62,269 nt of DNA. It comes from SAR324 cluster bacterium. GTDB lineage: Bacteria; SAR324; XYD2-FULL-50-16. The notes under the pieces were generated by a model. That model did not search any database. It was given only the letters and a program-made list of their open reading frames with translations, and had not been told where the DNA came from. A program made the translations under genes and the position numbers. How positions within the stretch are numbered: the first letter of the stretch is position 1; each line of letters opens with the position of its first letter. Positions 26,262-36,150 of this stretch are shown one piece after another. The stretch lies in NCBI GenBank assembly GCA_028282885.1, contig JANQGX010000077.1:1-62269 (forward strand), read 5' to 3'.

Positions 26262-29200
26262 ATGGCCACAATTCTTGACTACGATATATCTGCCATCATT
26301 CATCATGGGGAAAACTCGATTGTTTATCGGGGGATTCGCAACACCGATAAACGGCCGGTGATCCTTAAAATGTTGAACAGGGAATATCCCTCCCCGGCGG
26401 AAGTCATCAGTTTTAGCAGGTCCTATGAAATATTGCGTTCACTGGAAATAGAGGGGGTTGACAGGGTATACGGACTGGAAGAGTATCAAAACCGTCCGGT
26501 TGTGGTTCAGGAGGACATCGGCGGCGAATCCCTGGCGACACTGCTGTTATCCCGGAAGTTAAGCATTCGGGAATTTCTCCGGCTGGCGACAAAAATCACG
26601 GCTATTCTGGCGGAAATCCACCGTCATCAAGTCATACACAAGAATATCAATCCCTCCAATATCATCTGGAACCCCGAAAACGGAAAGGTCAGGATTATAG
26701 ATTTCTGCATCTCCACCCGTTTGTCCAGTGAATCGTCGGCTTTTCTCAGCCCAAATATCCTGGAAGGAACCCTGGCTTATATGTCGCCGGAGCAGACAGG
26801 GAGAACGAACAGGTATCTTGATTATCGCACGGATTTTTATTCCCTGGGGGCAACCCTTTACTTTATGCTGTCCGGCGGACCGCCTTTTCAGGTAAACGAT
26901 CCATTGGAACTCATTCATTGCCACCTTGCCAGACACCCAATACCTCTTTATAAAACCGAGTCTTCGATTCCGAAGATACTCTCCGACATCGTGGAAAAGC
27001 TTTTGTCCAAAAACGCGGAACTGCGGTACAAAAGCGCCCACGGGTTGAAAGACGACCTCGAAATCTGTCTGAACCGAATAACTGAAGCCGGAGACATCGC
27101 TTCCTTTGACCTTGGGGAAAACGATTTCTCAGACAAATTTGTTATTCCGCAAAAACTCTACGGCCGGGAAAAACAGATGTCTTCATTGCTGACGGCTTTT
27201 GAACGAACTTTGGAAGGACAGGTCGAGGTCGCCATGGTTTCCGGGTCTCCCGGGATTGGTAAAACCACGCTGATCAATGAAATCAGAAGACCCGTGACCC
27301 ATCGACGCGGATATTTCTGTTCCGGAAAATTCGATCAGTATAAACGCGATATCCCTTATTCCGCTTTCGTGCAGGCATTCCGCGAACTAATTAACCAGGT
27401 ACTGGCCGAGAATGAGGCACGCCTTGCAAAATGGAAGGGGAAGCTCCTTGAAGCTTTGGGACAAAATGGTCGGGTCATCGTGGACGTTATCCCCGAACTG
27501 GAACTGATTATCGGCCAGCAACCGGAAGTACCAAAATTAGCTCCCCGGGAAGCAAAAAATCGTTTTAATATCTGTTTTCGGAAGTTCATCAGGGTGTTTG
27601 GAGAGAAAGAAACTCCGTTGGTTCTCTTCCTGGACGACTTGCAGTGGGCCGACTCCGCATCCTTTAAGATGATTGAACTGTTTGTCGAAGACACGGAAAA
27701 CCGATATCAGTTGTTTATCGGAGCCTACCGGGACAACGAAACCGGCGCTTCCCATCCCTTGTGGTCAACCTTAAACAAGATTCAAGAATCCGGTACGAGT
27801 GTTAATCATATCAGGCTCGGTCCTTTTACCTCGGAGCATCTTTCCGAACTGGTGGTTGAAACGTTCAATTGCGAAAAAGCAGGGGTCGAACCTTTGGTCG
27901 GCCTTCTTCTCAACCGGGTTGGCGGCAATCCATTTTTTTTAAGGGAATTGTTGCAAAACCTGTACTCCGAAAAAATGGTCTTTTTTAATCACGGTTCAAG
28001 ACGTTGGCTATGGGACTTGGGTCGGATAAGGCAGAAAGAAATCCCGGAAGAAGCAGCCGATTTAATGGCCAGTAACATTAGAAAATTGCCGACCAAAATC
28101 CAGGATATTCTAAAACTTGCATCATGCCTGGGTAACAAGTTCGATGTTAAAACGCTTTCCCAGGTTCTGGAAGAGCCGCCTGAATCGCTGCTTTCGGATT
28201 TGCGACAAGCTGCCGAAATGGGGATCATCACTCTGATTGGGGCAGCGAAGGATTTACTGACGATTGAAATCAACGCCGACAAATATAAAACCGACGCTTC
28301 AGGTATTGACGCTGCATACAGGTTTCTGCACGACCATATCCAACAGGCGGCGTACTCGCTGTTGCCCGAAAGGGAAAAAAAGGAAACCCATCTGAACATA
28401 GGTCGCATTCTGTTGCATCAGACACCTGCAGAACTACAAGCGGAAAAGGTCTTCGACATTGTCAACCAGTTGAATTCGGGAATGGATCTTATTGATGACC
28501 CCTTTGAAAGAGAAGTATTGGCCGGATTGAATATTACCGCCGGGAAAAAAGCTAAGTCGTCCACTGCCTATGAAACCGCCTTAATGCACTTTACATTCGC
28601 TTTGGATCAACTGGGCGAAAACGGATGGAAGCAGGCATACGATCTGATGTTGGATTGTCACCTGGAAGCCGCTGAAGCCGCTTATCTTTCTATCGAATTT
28701 GAACGCATGGATCAGTTGGTGGAAACGGTATTCAATGAAGCAAAAACACTACTGGATAAGGTCCCGGCCTATGAGGTTAAAATAGAGGCCTTAAAAGCCC
28801 AAAACAAACTTCAAGAGGCAGTAAAACTCAGCTTGGAAATCCTTAGCGGTTTGGGAATTAAGCTTCCTAACGATCCGAAAAGAAAACATATTCTAACTGA
28901 ATATCTAAAAACAAAAGTGGCTTTGTTGGGCAAAGATGCGGATGATTTGATAAAGTTGCCTATCATGGAGGATGACACCAAACTGGCCGCCATTCGTCTC
29001 CTTTCCAGGTTGGGTACCATTGCCTACATAAATGTCTCCGGTTTATTTCCTTTGCTTGTTTTCAAGGCGGTTGCTTTGTCGGTTAAACATGGGAATTCTC
29101 CATGGTCCTCCCTCGTGTATGTCTCCTATGGATTGATTTTATCCGGTGTCATGGGCGATGTTAATGCCGGATATCGATTTGGACAGTTGGCGATAGAGTT

Positions 29201-32200
29201 TTTAAAGCAATCGGAAACCGGCGCAATTGCCGGAACACATTTTGTTTTCAACACAATGATCCGGCATTGGAAAGAACCTCTTAAAAATATTCCACAACCA
29301 TTATATGAAGCCCATCAAATTGCATTGGAAACAGGGGATATGGAGTACATGGCATATTGTAAGTATCATCATGCATTGGCCTTATATAATAGCGGAAAGC
29401 CATTACAGAATGTTGCTGACGAAATGACCCAAGCCATTAAAACTATCCGACAAGTCAAGCAGTTATCGATTTTAAGCTTTGTCGATTTACAGCGTCAAAT
29501 CCTGTTGAACTTGACAAGACGATCGGAGAAAGGCTTTTTGTTGGGAAACGAAGTTATAACAAAAACACTTCAGGATATCCGGGAAGCTGACAATTTGTCG
29601 GGACTTTTCACCTTTTGTTTTCACTACGCCAACCTCTGCTATCTGTTTCAAGAATACGATCAGGCAAACAGTTATATTTTACAGGCAGGAAAATACCTGG
29701 AAGGATCGATTGGACTTTCCACCTATCCGTTGTTCTTTTTCTATGATTCCTTGATCAAACTTACCTTTTACTCCAACAGCAAGAAGACCGACCAAAAGAA
29801 AATCAAACGCAGGATTAAGAGCAACCAGAAAAAACTGAAAAAATGGAGCGAGCACGCACCGGAAAACTATTACCACAAATACTACCTTGTGGAAGCGGAG
29901 CTGGCGCGGGCATTAAATAAAGACAGAAAAGCCGGGGAGTGTTACAACCAGGCGATCGTGCTGGCTAAACAGCATGAATATCTCAACGAAGAAGCCCTAA
30001 GCCTTGAATTGGTCGCAAGATTCCATCTGTCCAGAGGGCAGTCTCAAATAGGCCACTACTACCTCAAAGACGCTCATTATGCCTACCAGAGATGGGGAGC
30101 CATGGCCAAGGTTGACCACCTTGAAAAAAGATATCCCCAACTGGTTTCAGCTCCCGAACCCGGCAGTCAAATTGAGTCCGCCGTCACCCTCGGATCGAGT
30201 TCGACAGGACTGTCGTCCGCCTTATTGGATTTTAACGCAGTTTTAAAGGCTTCAGAGGCTATTTCAAGAGAGATGAACCTGGACGATCTTCTGGTAAAAG
30301 TCATGAAGATTATCATCGAAAGCGCAGGTGCCCAGACCGGCTACTTGCTGCTGGAGAAAGACCAGGGGTGGTTCATCGAGGCAGAAGCCGCAATGGATGG
30401 TAACGAAATCGTTACTTCCCGCTCTGTTTCTCTGGACGAAGTCGGAAAGGATAGAACCGGGATTATGATGTGCCAAACCATCGTCCGCTATGTGATTCGG
30501 ACTTCGGAACAGGTGATACTGGATGACGCCGAAAACGACAAACGATTTTCGCGGGACGAATATATCCTCAGGAATCAACCGAAATCGATTCTCTGTTTGC
30601 CGCTGCTAAACCAGGGTAAAACCATATCCGTCCTGTATCTGGAAAATAATACAACCGCCGGCGCTTTTACCGGGGATCGCCTGATCCTGATCAACTCCCT
30701 GACAACCCAGATGGCCATCTCCATTCATAATGCCAAGCTCTACCAGGACCTACAGGCGGCGGCGCGAAAAATGGAGGACTTCAATAGTGCGCTCAAAGAG
30801 AAAAACGAAGAACTGCTTGAATTCGATCGATTAAAAGATGAATTCCTGGCCAATACATCTCATGAACTTCGAACACCCCTGCACGGTATTATCGGTGTTT
30901 CCGAAGCCCTGCAAAACGATGCCGGTAAAGGAGCAATCCCTGCCCTCAAATCCGGTCTGGAAACCATTACCTCCAGCGGAAAACGTTTGGCCTCCCTGGT
31001 CGACGACATTCTGGACTTCTCAAAGCTTCGGTACAAAGACATCGACCTGGATCTCCAGCCTGTGTCTTTGCCAACAACAGTTGACGCGGTACTCTCTTTG
31101 TCCCGGCCCCTGGCTCGATCTAAAAATCTAAAGCTTGTCTCGAATCTCCCTGTCGGTATTCCCGCTATCCATGCCGACCGGAACAGGCTACAGCAGATCC
31201 TTCACAACTTGGTGGGTAATGCCGTCAAGTTCACTCAATCGGGAAAAGTGGAAGTGAAAGCCGAAGCTGAAGGCAGTTTCGTCAAAATTCAGGTTTCGGA
31301 TACCGGTATCGGCATTCCCGTGGAAAAACTAACCAATATATTCAAATCATTTGAACAGATCGAGGCCTCGGAATCGCGATCGCATGGCGGAATCGGCCTG
31401 GGGCTGTCAATCTCCAGAGAGCTGGTGGAGTCCCATAAGGGGGAAATATGGGTGGAATCGAAACCGGGTGTGGGATCCGATTTCTTCTTCACCATACCGA
31501 TTTCAAAACAACCGCTGGACGAAACCCCTGGAGTGACGATTGGAAGACCTTACCCGCTTCCTCAAACAGAATATGAAGAGGCAAGCTTCGACCTTCCTGC
31601 AACTGAAGATATCGCTACCGGTAAGGAAAATGCAACTCGACGAATCCTGGCTGTAGACGACGATCCGGTGAATCATATTATTCTTCGCCGATACCTTTCG
31701 GGAGAGAATTATTCACTGATGACCGCCGCCGACGGTATGGAAGCCTTGAAAACGGTGGAAAAGGCAGGCAAGCCAGACCTGATCCTGCTGGATGTCATGA
31801 TGCCCAATATGTCAGGCCTTAAATTCTGCTCGGCTATCCGAGAGAAATACCCGGCTCCAACCCTGCCTATCATCTTTCTGACTGCCAGAAATCAATTATC
31901 GGATCTGGTGGAGGCATTTTCTCTGGGCGCAAACGATTACCTGACCAAACCCTTCAGTCGGGAAGAACTGCTCACCCGGATAAACAACCAACTGCAACAC
32001 TTGGAAGCCCATGAACGGCTTGCCTCCCTGAGAGCTTTTTCGGGAGAGATCTTGAAAACCAAGGATCCCAACAGCATCATGCTGACAACACTGCAGACCC
32101 TGTTTAAAAACCTGGGCTGCCTTCAGGCCTGCTTGTTTCAGGAAAACACCCTGCTTCTTAAGGAATCCGGGAATACGAACCCGGACTATGGAAATAAACT

Positions 32201-32690
32201 GCCGTCAGCCGGAGTTCTCAGAAAACTTACGGCTGATTTCAGCGGAGAAATCTGGCCCTTCAATCATATAGACCAGTCACATCCCCTGGCCAAATTCTAT
32301 CAAACCAAAGATGGTATCGAACCGGAAGGCAGTCACCAGGTATTTGTCAAACCTCAAAGTCTGGAAGAGTACACCCTGGTCTTGCATCGAAATAAAGAGG
32401 CGCCTGCTTTCACGGAAACCGATATAGAATACATCAGGAATATTCTTCACACGGTTGAATCGCTTCGAGGCAGCATTCATAAGCTCATGCAGGATGCATC
32501 CTTGATAAAAACCATTCATGAAATTCATCAGTTGTCAGAGGATATCGTCTACATCGAATCGAAACGGAACTCTTCCATAGTGTACACGGAAAGCAGGCAT
32601 AACGCAGAATCGCAAAAGGCTGACGAAACAGGTTTATGGGCAAACGACTATCTGATCCCCATGCAGGGCATTCAGACCTACTTCCCGTAG
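26262..32690 (+). CDS. giant S/T-kinase-like / AAA / GAF / histidine kinase / receiver protein
   Basis: 2142 aa, the trifunctional signal-protein family. Layout: protein-kinase fold (1-270); AAA-type NTPase with Walker A GSPGIGKTT near 328-336 and 'VLFLDDLQWADS'; helical TPR-like region (about 680-1310); GAF (about 1330-1480); coiled coil; HisKA with 'NTSHELRTPLHG' (about 1530); HATPase with 'GIGLGLSISRELVE'; receiver 'ILAVDDDPVNH' to 'LTKPFSREEL' (about 1794-1905), acceptor Asp in 'LILLDVMMP'. In the kinase domain the catalytic loop is HKNINPSN (residues 126-133), with Asn128 where the proton-accepting Asp belongs, and DFG is DFC (147-149), so it is probably a pseudokinase. The C-terminus begins a LytTR domain that is cut by TAG at 32688, with the rest in frame downstream. 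Confidence 0.88.
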   Translation: MATILDYDISAIIHHGENSIVYRGIRNTDKRPVILKMLNREYPSPAEVISFSRSYEILRSLEIEGVDRVYGLEEYQNRPVVVQEDIGGESLATLLLSRKLSIREFLRLATKITAILAEIHRHQVIHKNINPSNIIWNPENGKVRIIDFCISTRLSSESSAFLSPNILEGTLAYMSPEQTGRTNRYLDYRTDFYSLGATLYFMLSGGPPFQVNDPLELIHCHLARHPIPLYKTESSIPKILSDIVEKLLSKNAELRYKSAHGLKDDLEICLNRITEAGDIASFDLGENDFSDKFVIPQKLYGREKQMSSLLTAFERTLEGQVEVAMVSGSPGIGKTTLINEIRRPVTHRRGYFCSGKFDQYKRDIPYSAFVQAFRELINQVLAENEARLAKWKGKLLEALGQNGRVIVDVIPELELIIGQQPEVPKLAPREAKNRFNICFRKFIRVFGEKETPLVLFLDDLQWADSASFKMIELFVEDTENRYQLFIGAYRDNETGASHPLWSTLNKIQESGTSVNHIRLGPFTSEHLSELVVETFNCEKAGVEPLVGLLLNRVGGNPFFLRELLQNLYSEKMVFFNHGSRRWLWDLGRIRQKEIPEEAADLMASNIRKLPTKIQDILKLASCLGNKFDVKTLSQVLEEPPESLLSDLRQAAEMGIITLIGAAKDLLTIEINADKYKTDASGIDAAYRFLHDHIQQAAYSLLPEREKKETHLNIGRILLHQTPAELQAEKVFDIVNQLNSGMDLIDDPFEREVLAGLNITAGKKAKSSTAYETALMHFTFALDQLGENGWKQAYDLMLDCHLEAAEAAYLSIEFERMDQLVETVFNEAKTLLDKVPAYEVKIEALKAQNKLQEAVKLSLEILSGLGIKLPNDPKRKHILTEYLKTKVALLGKDADDLIKLPIMEDDTKLAAIRLLSRLGTIAYINVSGLFPLLVFKAVALSVKHGNSPWSSLVYVSYGLILSGVMGDVNAGYRFGQLAIEFLKQSETGAIAGTHFVFNTMIRHWKEPLKNIPQPLYEAHQIALETGDMEYMAYCKYHHALALYNSGKPLQNVADEMTQAIKTIRQVKQLSILSFVDLQRQILLNLTRRSEKGFLLGNEVITKTLQDIREADNLSGLFTFCFHYANLCYLFQEYDQANSYILQAGKYLEGSIGLSTYPLFFFYDSLIKLTFYSNSKKTDQKKIKRRIKSNQKKLKKWSEHAPENYYHKYYLVEAELARALNKDRKAGECYNQAIVLAKQHEYLNEEALSLELVARFHLSRGQSQIGHYYLKDAHYAYQRWGAMAKVDHLEKRYPQLVSAPEPGSQIESAVTLGSSSTGLSSALLDFNAVLKASEAISREMNLDDLLVKVMKIIIESAGAQTGYLLLEKDQGWFIEAEAAMDGNEIVTSRSVSLDEVGKDRTGIMMCQTIVRYVIRTSEQVILDDAENDKRFSRDEYILRNQPKSILCLPLLNQGKTISVLYLENNTTAGAFTGDRLILINSLTTQMAISIHNAKLYQDLQAAARKMEDFNSALKEKNEELLEFDRLKDEFLANTSHELRTPLHGIIGVSEALQNDAGKGAIPALKSGLETITSSGKRLASLVDDILDFSKLRYKDIDLDLQPVSLPTTVDAVLSLSRPLARSKNLKLVSNLPVGIPAIHADRNRLQQILHNLVGNAVKFTQSGKVEVKAEAEGSFVKIQVSDTGIGIPVEKLTNIFKSFEQIEASESRSHGGIGLGLSISRELVESHKGEIWVESKPGVGSDFFFTIPISKQPLDETPGVTIGRPYPLPQTEYEEASFDLPATEDIATGKENATRRILAVDDDPVNHIILRRYLSGENYSLMTAADGMEALKTVEKAGKPDLILLDVMMPNMSGLKFCSAIREKYPAPTLPIIFLTARNQLSDLVEAFSLGANDYLTKPFSREELLTRINNQLQHLEAHERLASLRAFSGEILKTKDPNSIMLTTLQTLFKNLGCLQACLFQENTLLLKESGNTNPDYGNKLPSAGVLRKLTADFSGEIWPFNHIDQSHPLAKFYQTKDGIEPEGSHQVFVKPQSLEEYTLVLHRNKEAPAFTETDIEYIRNILHTVESLRGSIHKLMQDASLIKTIHEIHQLSEDIVYIESKRNSSIVYTESRHNAESQKADETGLWANDYLIPMQGIQTYFP

Positions 32691-32915
32691 GAAGTCCTGT
32701 TACGCGTGCATCGATCCTATATCGTCAATCCGGCAAAAATTATAAATATCAGGAGGAAAAAACCAAACTCCTCTGACTTTGAAACACTCCTCCAATCCCG
32801 ATCGGGTGAATTTTACACCATCAAAACCGGCCGCAACTACCTCCCCAGGTTAAGAAAAAGTTTTCCTGCCTTTTTTCCAAAATATCGAGCTACGACTCGA
32901 AAACAGCCTCAGTAA
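32691..32915 (+). pseudogene. in-frame second half of LytTR domain after amber codon
   Basis: Immediately after TAG, the same frame continues EVLLRVHRSYIVNPAKI and ends with 'KTGRNYLPRLRKSFPAFF', then TAA at 32913-32915. 'RVHRSYIVNP' is the classic LytTR DNA-binding strand-loop, which belongs with the upstream 'DIVYIESKRNSSIVY' strands in the kinase protein. Together they make one LytTR domain interrupted by a single stop. Read through, the protein would be 2217 aa. An internal GTG at 32706 has no good ribosome site, so separate translation is unlikely. Possible explanations are a nonsense mutation, suppression, or pyrrolysine. Confidence 0.8.
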
Positions 32916-33294
32916 TCCTTTTCGCGGGCAGCCGTTGATCATCCCGAATATTGCGGTTCATATTTTTTTTCTTTGAACCGCTGGTTTTGATTCTTATTAC
33001 ACTTCAGCGTATTAGTAAGTCATCCCGTCCATTCATAACCCCATTCGTCATATAGAGCTTTACCGTATGAAAAAGCTTTATGGAGTTTCCCTGCACGTTG
33101 AAATAAATTGGTTTCCAAAACTCAGATTATTATCAGCTTGCTTCTGCCGATGATTCTTTGTGTTTCCTTTTTTATAAAACTATCTTGGGAATCTGGTTAA
33201 AGGTTTTGATGACCGGGTTATCTTTTCAACCTGGCATTTCCAACCCTGGATCCAAAATCCATCCCCTAAGTAACGAAAAAACAGGTGAATCGGT
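32916..33294. other. intergenic region with terminator
   Basis: This 379-bp gap holds the hairpin at 32953-32981. The rest is AT-rich and carries the promoter region for the GLUG lipoprotein; no gene is seen. An AGGTGA precedes the next ATG. Confidence 0.5.
32953..32988 (+). terminator. terminator after the giant kinase gene
   Basis: GCGGTTCA (32953-32960) and TGAACCGC (32974-32981) form a perfect 8-bp stem around a T-rich loop, followed by TGGTTTTG. It lies 38 nt after the final stop of the read-through frame (32915), so it ends the whole kinase-LytTR unit rather than the truncated one. Confidence 0.5.
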
Positions 33295-35637
33295 ATGAAA
33301 CAAAGCATTAGACTAAAAAACCACTCTATATGGTCAATTTTACTGGCACTGGCAGCTTCAATCATAATCGGCTGCGGAGATTCGGACGATTCGGGTGACT
33401 CGGTTAGTCCCGAAGTAGTCATCCCCGGTTTTTCGATCAGTTCGATTAGCGGAGATACTTCAGAGGACGGAACCACTGCTGAATTCACCATGCAATTGAC
33501 GTCAACCCCAAATGGCAACGTTGCAATTGATATTGTCAGCTCGGACGAAACGGAAGGAATCGCCTCTCCTGAAGAGTTAACCTTTACAACCACCAATTGG
33601 GACATCGCACAAACCGTTACAGTCACGGGAGTAGATGATACCACCTCGGACGGAGACCAGACATACTCTATACAGCTTTCCATCAATTCGGAATTCACCA
33701 CCGATACAACCGGTTATGCCGATCTCAACCCGGGTGCCGTGAATGTGACCAATGCAGATGATGACTCCGATAGTGGAGGTGGCGACCCCTCATCTGATGC
33801 AGAACCTCTTCCCAAAGTATCGCTTTCGGGGGTGTCAGCAACAGACGTAGAAATAATCCTTACCTGGACCGATCCCACGGAAGCCCATTTCGATCATGTG
33901 GAAATTACCATGGACGGGTCCGAAACCGATTTGATTCAGGCCGGCATCGAGACTTTCACAAAATCGGGTCTTTCTTCAAGTACGACTTATAGTTTTACCA
34001 TCAGAAACGCCGATGATTCCGGCGGTTTTTCAGATCCTATTACGACCAAAGTCAAAACAAACTCAACATCAGCTTCCATGACCTATCTATTGATAGAAAC
34101 AGTTGAGGATTTAAACGCTGTACGTGGTGGAGTTTCCGGATACAGTGCCGACTGGTCGCTGGATGCCAGCTACATCGTTGTGGCGGATCTTGATTTAAGC
34201 GGTTATGCCTCCGGTGAAGGCTGGGAACCTCTTGGCGACAACTCAACCCCGTACAACGGCGTCTTTTTAGGCAGCGAGCACACGATCAGCAACCTGACCA
34301 TCGATCGTGTCGGTGACTACCAAGGATTGTTCGGAGCACTCGGTTCCAATGCCGAAATAAAAAACCTGGAACTCGTGAATGTCAGTGTTAGTGGAAAAAA
34401 TTATGTGGGTGGATTGGCAGGTCGCAACGACCAGGGAAGTATTACGGATTCCTACACTACAGGTGAGGTAAGTTCCACCCACTCGTATGTCGGTGGAATC
34501 ATCGGACGTAATCAGGGCGGAACGCTATCCGACAGCTACTCAACCGCTGATGTTAGTAACGACAGTGCCTCAGGTGCTTATTCAGGAGGATTGACCGGCA
34601 GTAATTCCGGCACCATTTCCGATTGTCACGCTTCCGGAGATGTAAGCGGGATATATGCAACAGGAGGATTATCAGGAGAGAATTACGGCACCATTACTAA
34701 TAGTCATGCAACCGGATCGGTCAGTGGAGGACAAGTAAAAGGAGGATTGATAGGTTCCATGCTCGATGGCACTGTCTCGAATTGCTATGCTACCGGATCG
34801 GTGAACAGCACTGGAGGGAGGGTTGGAGGGTTAGTAGGGTCAGTAGGGCAACTTGGCACTCCTGGAACGGCAACCATAGTAGACAGCCATGCCACGGGAG
34901 CAGTCAGTGGTGGCCACAATGGGGTTGGAGGGTTGGTTGGTGCTTTATATTCTGGTTGTAGCATTTCAAACAGCTATGCTACCGGATCTGTCAGCAGCAG
35001 CAGATATAATACCGGTGGGCTGGTTGGCGAAAATGATGGAAATATCTCACTTTGCTACGCCAACGGGGATGTAAGTGGCGTCCAAATGGTCGGTGGATTG
35101 GTAGGATCAAATGGAAATTCCGTTGTAGCAACTATAGAAAAAAGTTATGCCACCGGGTCAGTGACCGGTACCACTGGGCAGACTGGCGGATTGGTCGGCA
35201 TTCAAAATAATGGAAGTATTTCAAATAGTTACGCTGTAGGTTCAGTCAATGGAAATGGCAATCAGGATGGTGGGTTGGTGGGATATATATATGCAGTTGG
35301 AACCGTGTCTAAATGCTACGCAACCGGATTGGTGGATTCCGGTTCAAGTGTCGGCGGACTTATTGGCGTCAATGCCGATGGCGGAGAAACCAACATATCA
35401 GACAGCTTCTGGGATACAGAAACAACCGGGCAGAGCAGCAGCGATGGTGGAACCGGCAAGATCACATCGGAAATGGAGAATGTTGCCACATTTACCGACG
35501 TTACCAATTCAACAGGTCTGGACAACGCCTGGGATTTTGTCGGTCAACTGAATGACGATTCAGCTTCGGATGACATCTGGTCGATCAGCGATTCCATCAA
35601 CAGTGGTTATCCCTACTTGACGGATCTTGAGCCATAA
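33295..35637 (+). CDS. GLUG-repeat surface lipoprotein
   Basis: 780 aa. A lipoprotein signal ends with the lipobox 'IIGC' (Cys27), so the mature protein is lipid-anchored with an acidic linker. A Calx-beta-like domain (about 45-155, 'NGNVAIDIVSSDETEG') and a fibronectin-III-like domain (about 178-255) follow. The C-terminal two thirds are a repetitive beta-helix of about a dozen GLUG-type repeats, each near 'VGGLVG-x-N-x-G-x-I-x-x-S-Y-A-T-G-S-V-S'. Such proteins are adhesins or extracellular matrix components. No autotransporter domain or catalytic motif is present. It stands alone between two terminators. Confidence 0.85.
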   Translation: MKQSIRLKNHSIWSILLALAASIIIGCGDSDDSGDSVSPEVVIPGFSISSISGDTSEDGTTAEFTMQLTSTPNGNVAIDIVSSDETEGIASPEELTFTTTNWDIAQTVTVTGVDDTTSDGDQTYSIQLSINSEFTTDTTGYADLNPGAVNVTNADDDSDSGGGDPSSDAEPLPKVSLSGVSATDVEIILTWTDPTEAHFDHVEITMDGSETDLIQAGIETFTKSGLSSSTTYSFTIRNADDSGGFSDPITTKVKTNSTSASMTYLLIETVEDLNAVRGGVSGYSADWSLDASYIVVADLDLSGYASGEGWEPLGDNSTPYNGVFLGSEHTISNLTIDRVGDYQGLFGALGSNAEIKNLELVNVSVSGKNYVGGLAGRNDQGSITDSYTTGEVSSTHSYVGGIIGRNQGGTLSDSYSTADVSNDSASGAYSGGLTGSNSGTISDCHASGDVSGIYATGGLSGENYGTITNSHATGSVSGGQVKGGLIGSMLDGTVSNCYATGSVNSTGGRVGGLVGSVGQLGTPGTATIVDSHATGAVSGGHNGVGGLVGALYSGCSISNSYATGSVSSSRYNTGGLVGENDGNISLCYANGDVSGVQMVGGLVGSNGNSVVATIEKSYATGSVTGTTGQTGGLVGIQNNGSISNSYAVGSVNGNGNQDGGLVGYIYAVGTVSKCYATGLVDSGSSVGGLIGVNADGGETNISDSFWDTETTGQSSSDGGTGKITSEMENVATFTDVTNSTGLDNAWDFVGQLNDDSASDDIWSISDSINSGYPYLTDLEP

Positions 35638-36150
35638 AAGACTTGTCAACTCGGGACCGGATTCGTCCTTCGATTCAGAATGATTAATACAGGTATCAAA
35701 CCGGGATTTGATACCTGTTTCACTCCCTTCTCATATCCGGATCGCTTTTATCCAATGTGTATCCGTGCAATTTATCCTTCATCCGCATTGCCGCTCCGTT
35801 CATGAAACCTCTTCGAGCCCGTACTTAGGTCATTAAAGGTTTGTGAAGCCTTTGTCGTCTGGCTATAATTTTTCTAAAATTGCAAAGGAACCACCAGGGT
35901 GAATGTGGTCCGGTACACTTGCAGAGCACAATGTCATATCCCTTATTTTATGATAATCCGGGGATTACCGATTTTAGGATTCATGTGATAATGAGTTTAC
36001 GAAATGGCAATAAAATGAAATTGTAACGTCTGCTGTATTGCTCAAAAGCGAACAACCGGGTCTTGCTAATGAGGGCGAATCAAGCCGACATGTATGGCGG
36101 ATAGCGGAAAGAATGGTCTGTGACGTCCCTTCCGGGTAGTATGGTGGCAG
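35638..36150. other. intergenic region
   Basis: This 513-bp gap contains the terminator at 35689-35718. Beyond it no gene, RNA or recognisable control element is evident. Confidence 0.5.
35689..35718 (+). terminator. strong hairpin after the GLUG lipoprotein gene
   Basis: ACAGGTATCAAA and TTTGATACCTGT form a perfect 12-bp stem with a 6-nt CCGGGA loop, 51 nt after the stop. Only a short T-run (TTT) overlaps its 3' edge, so efficiency is uncertain. Confidence 0.6.
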
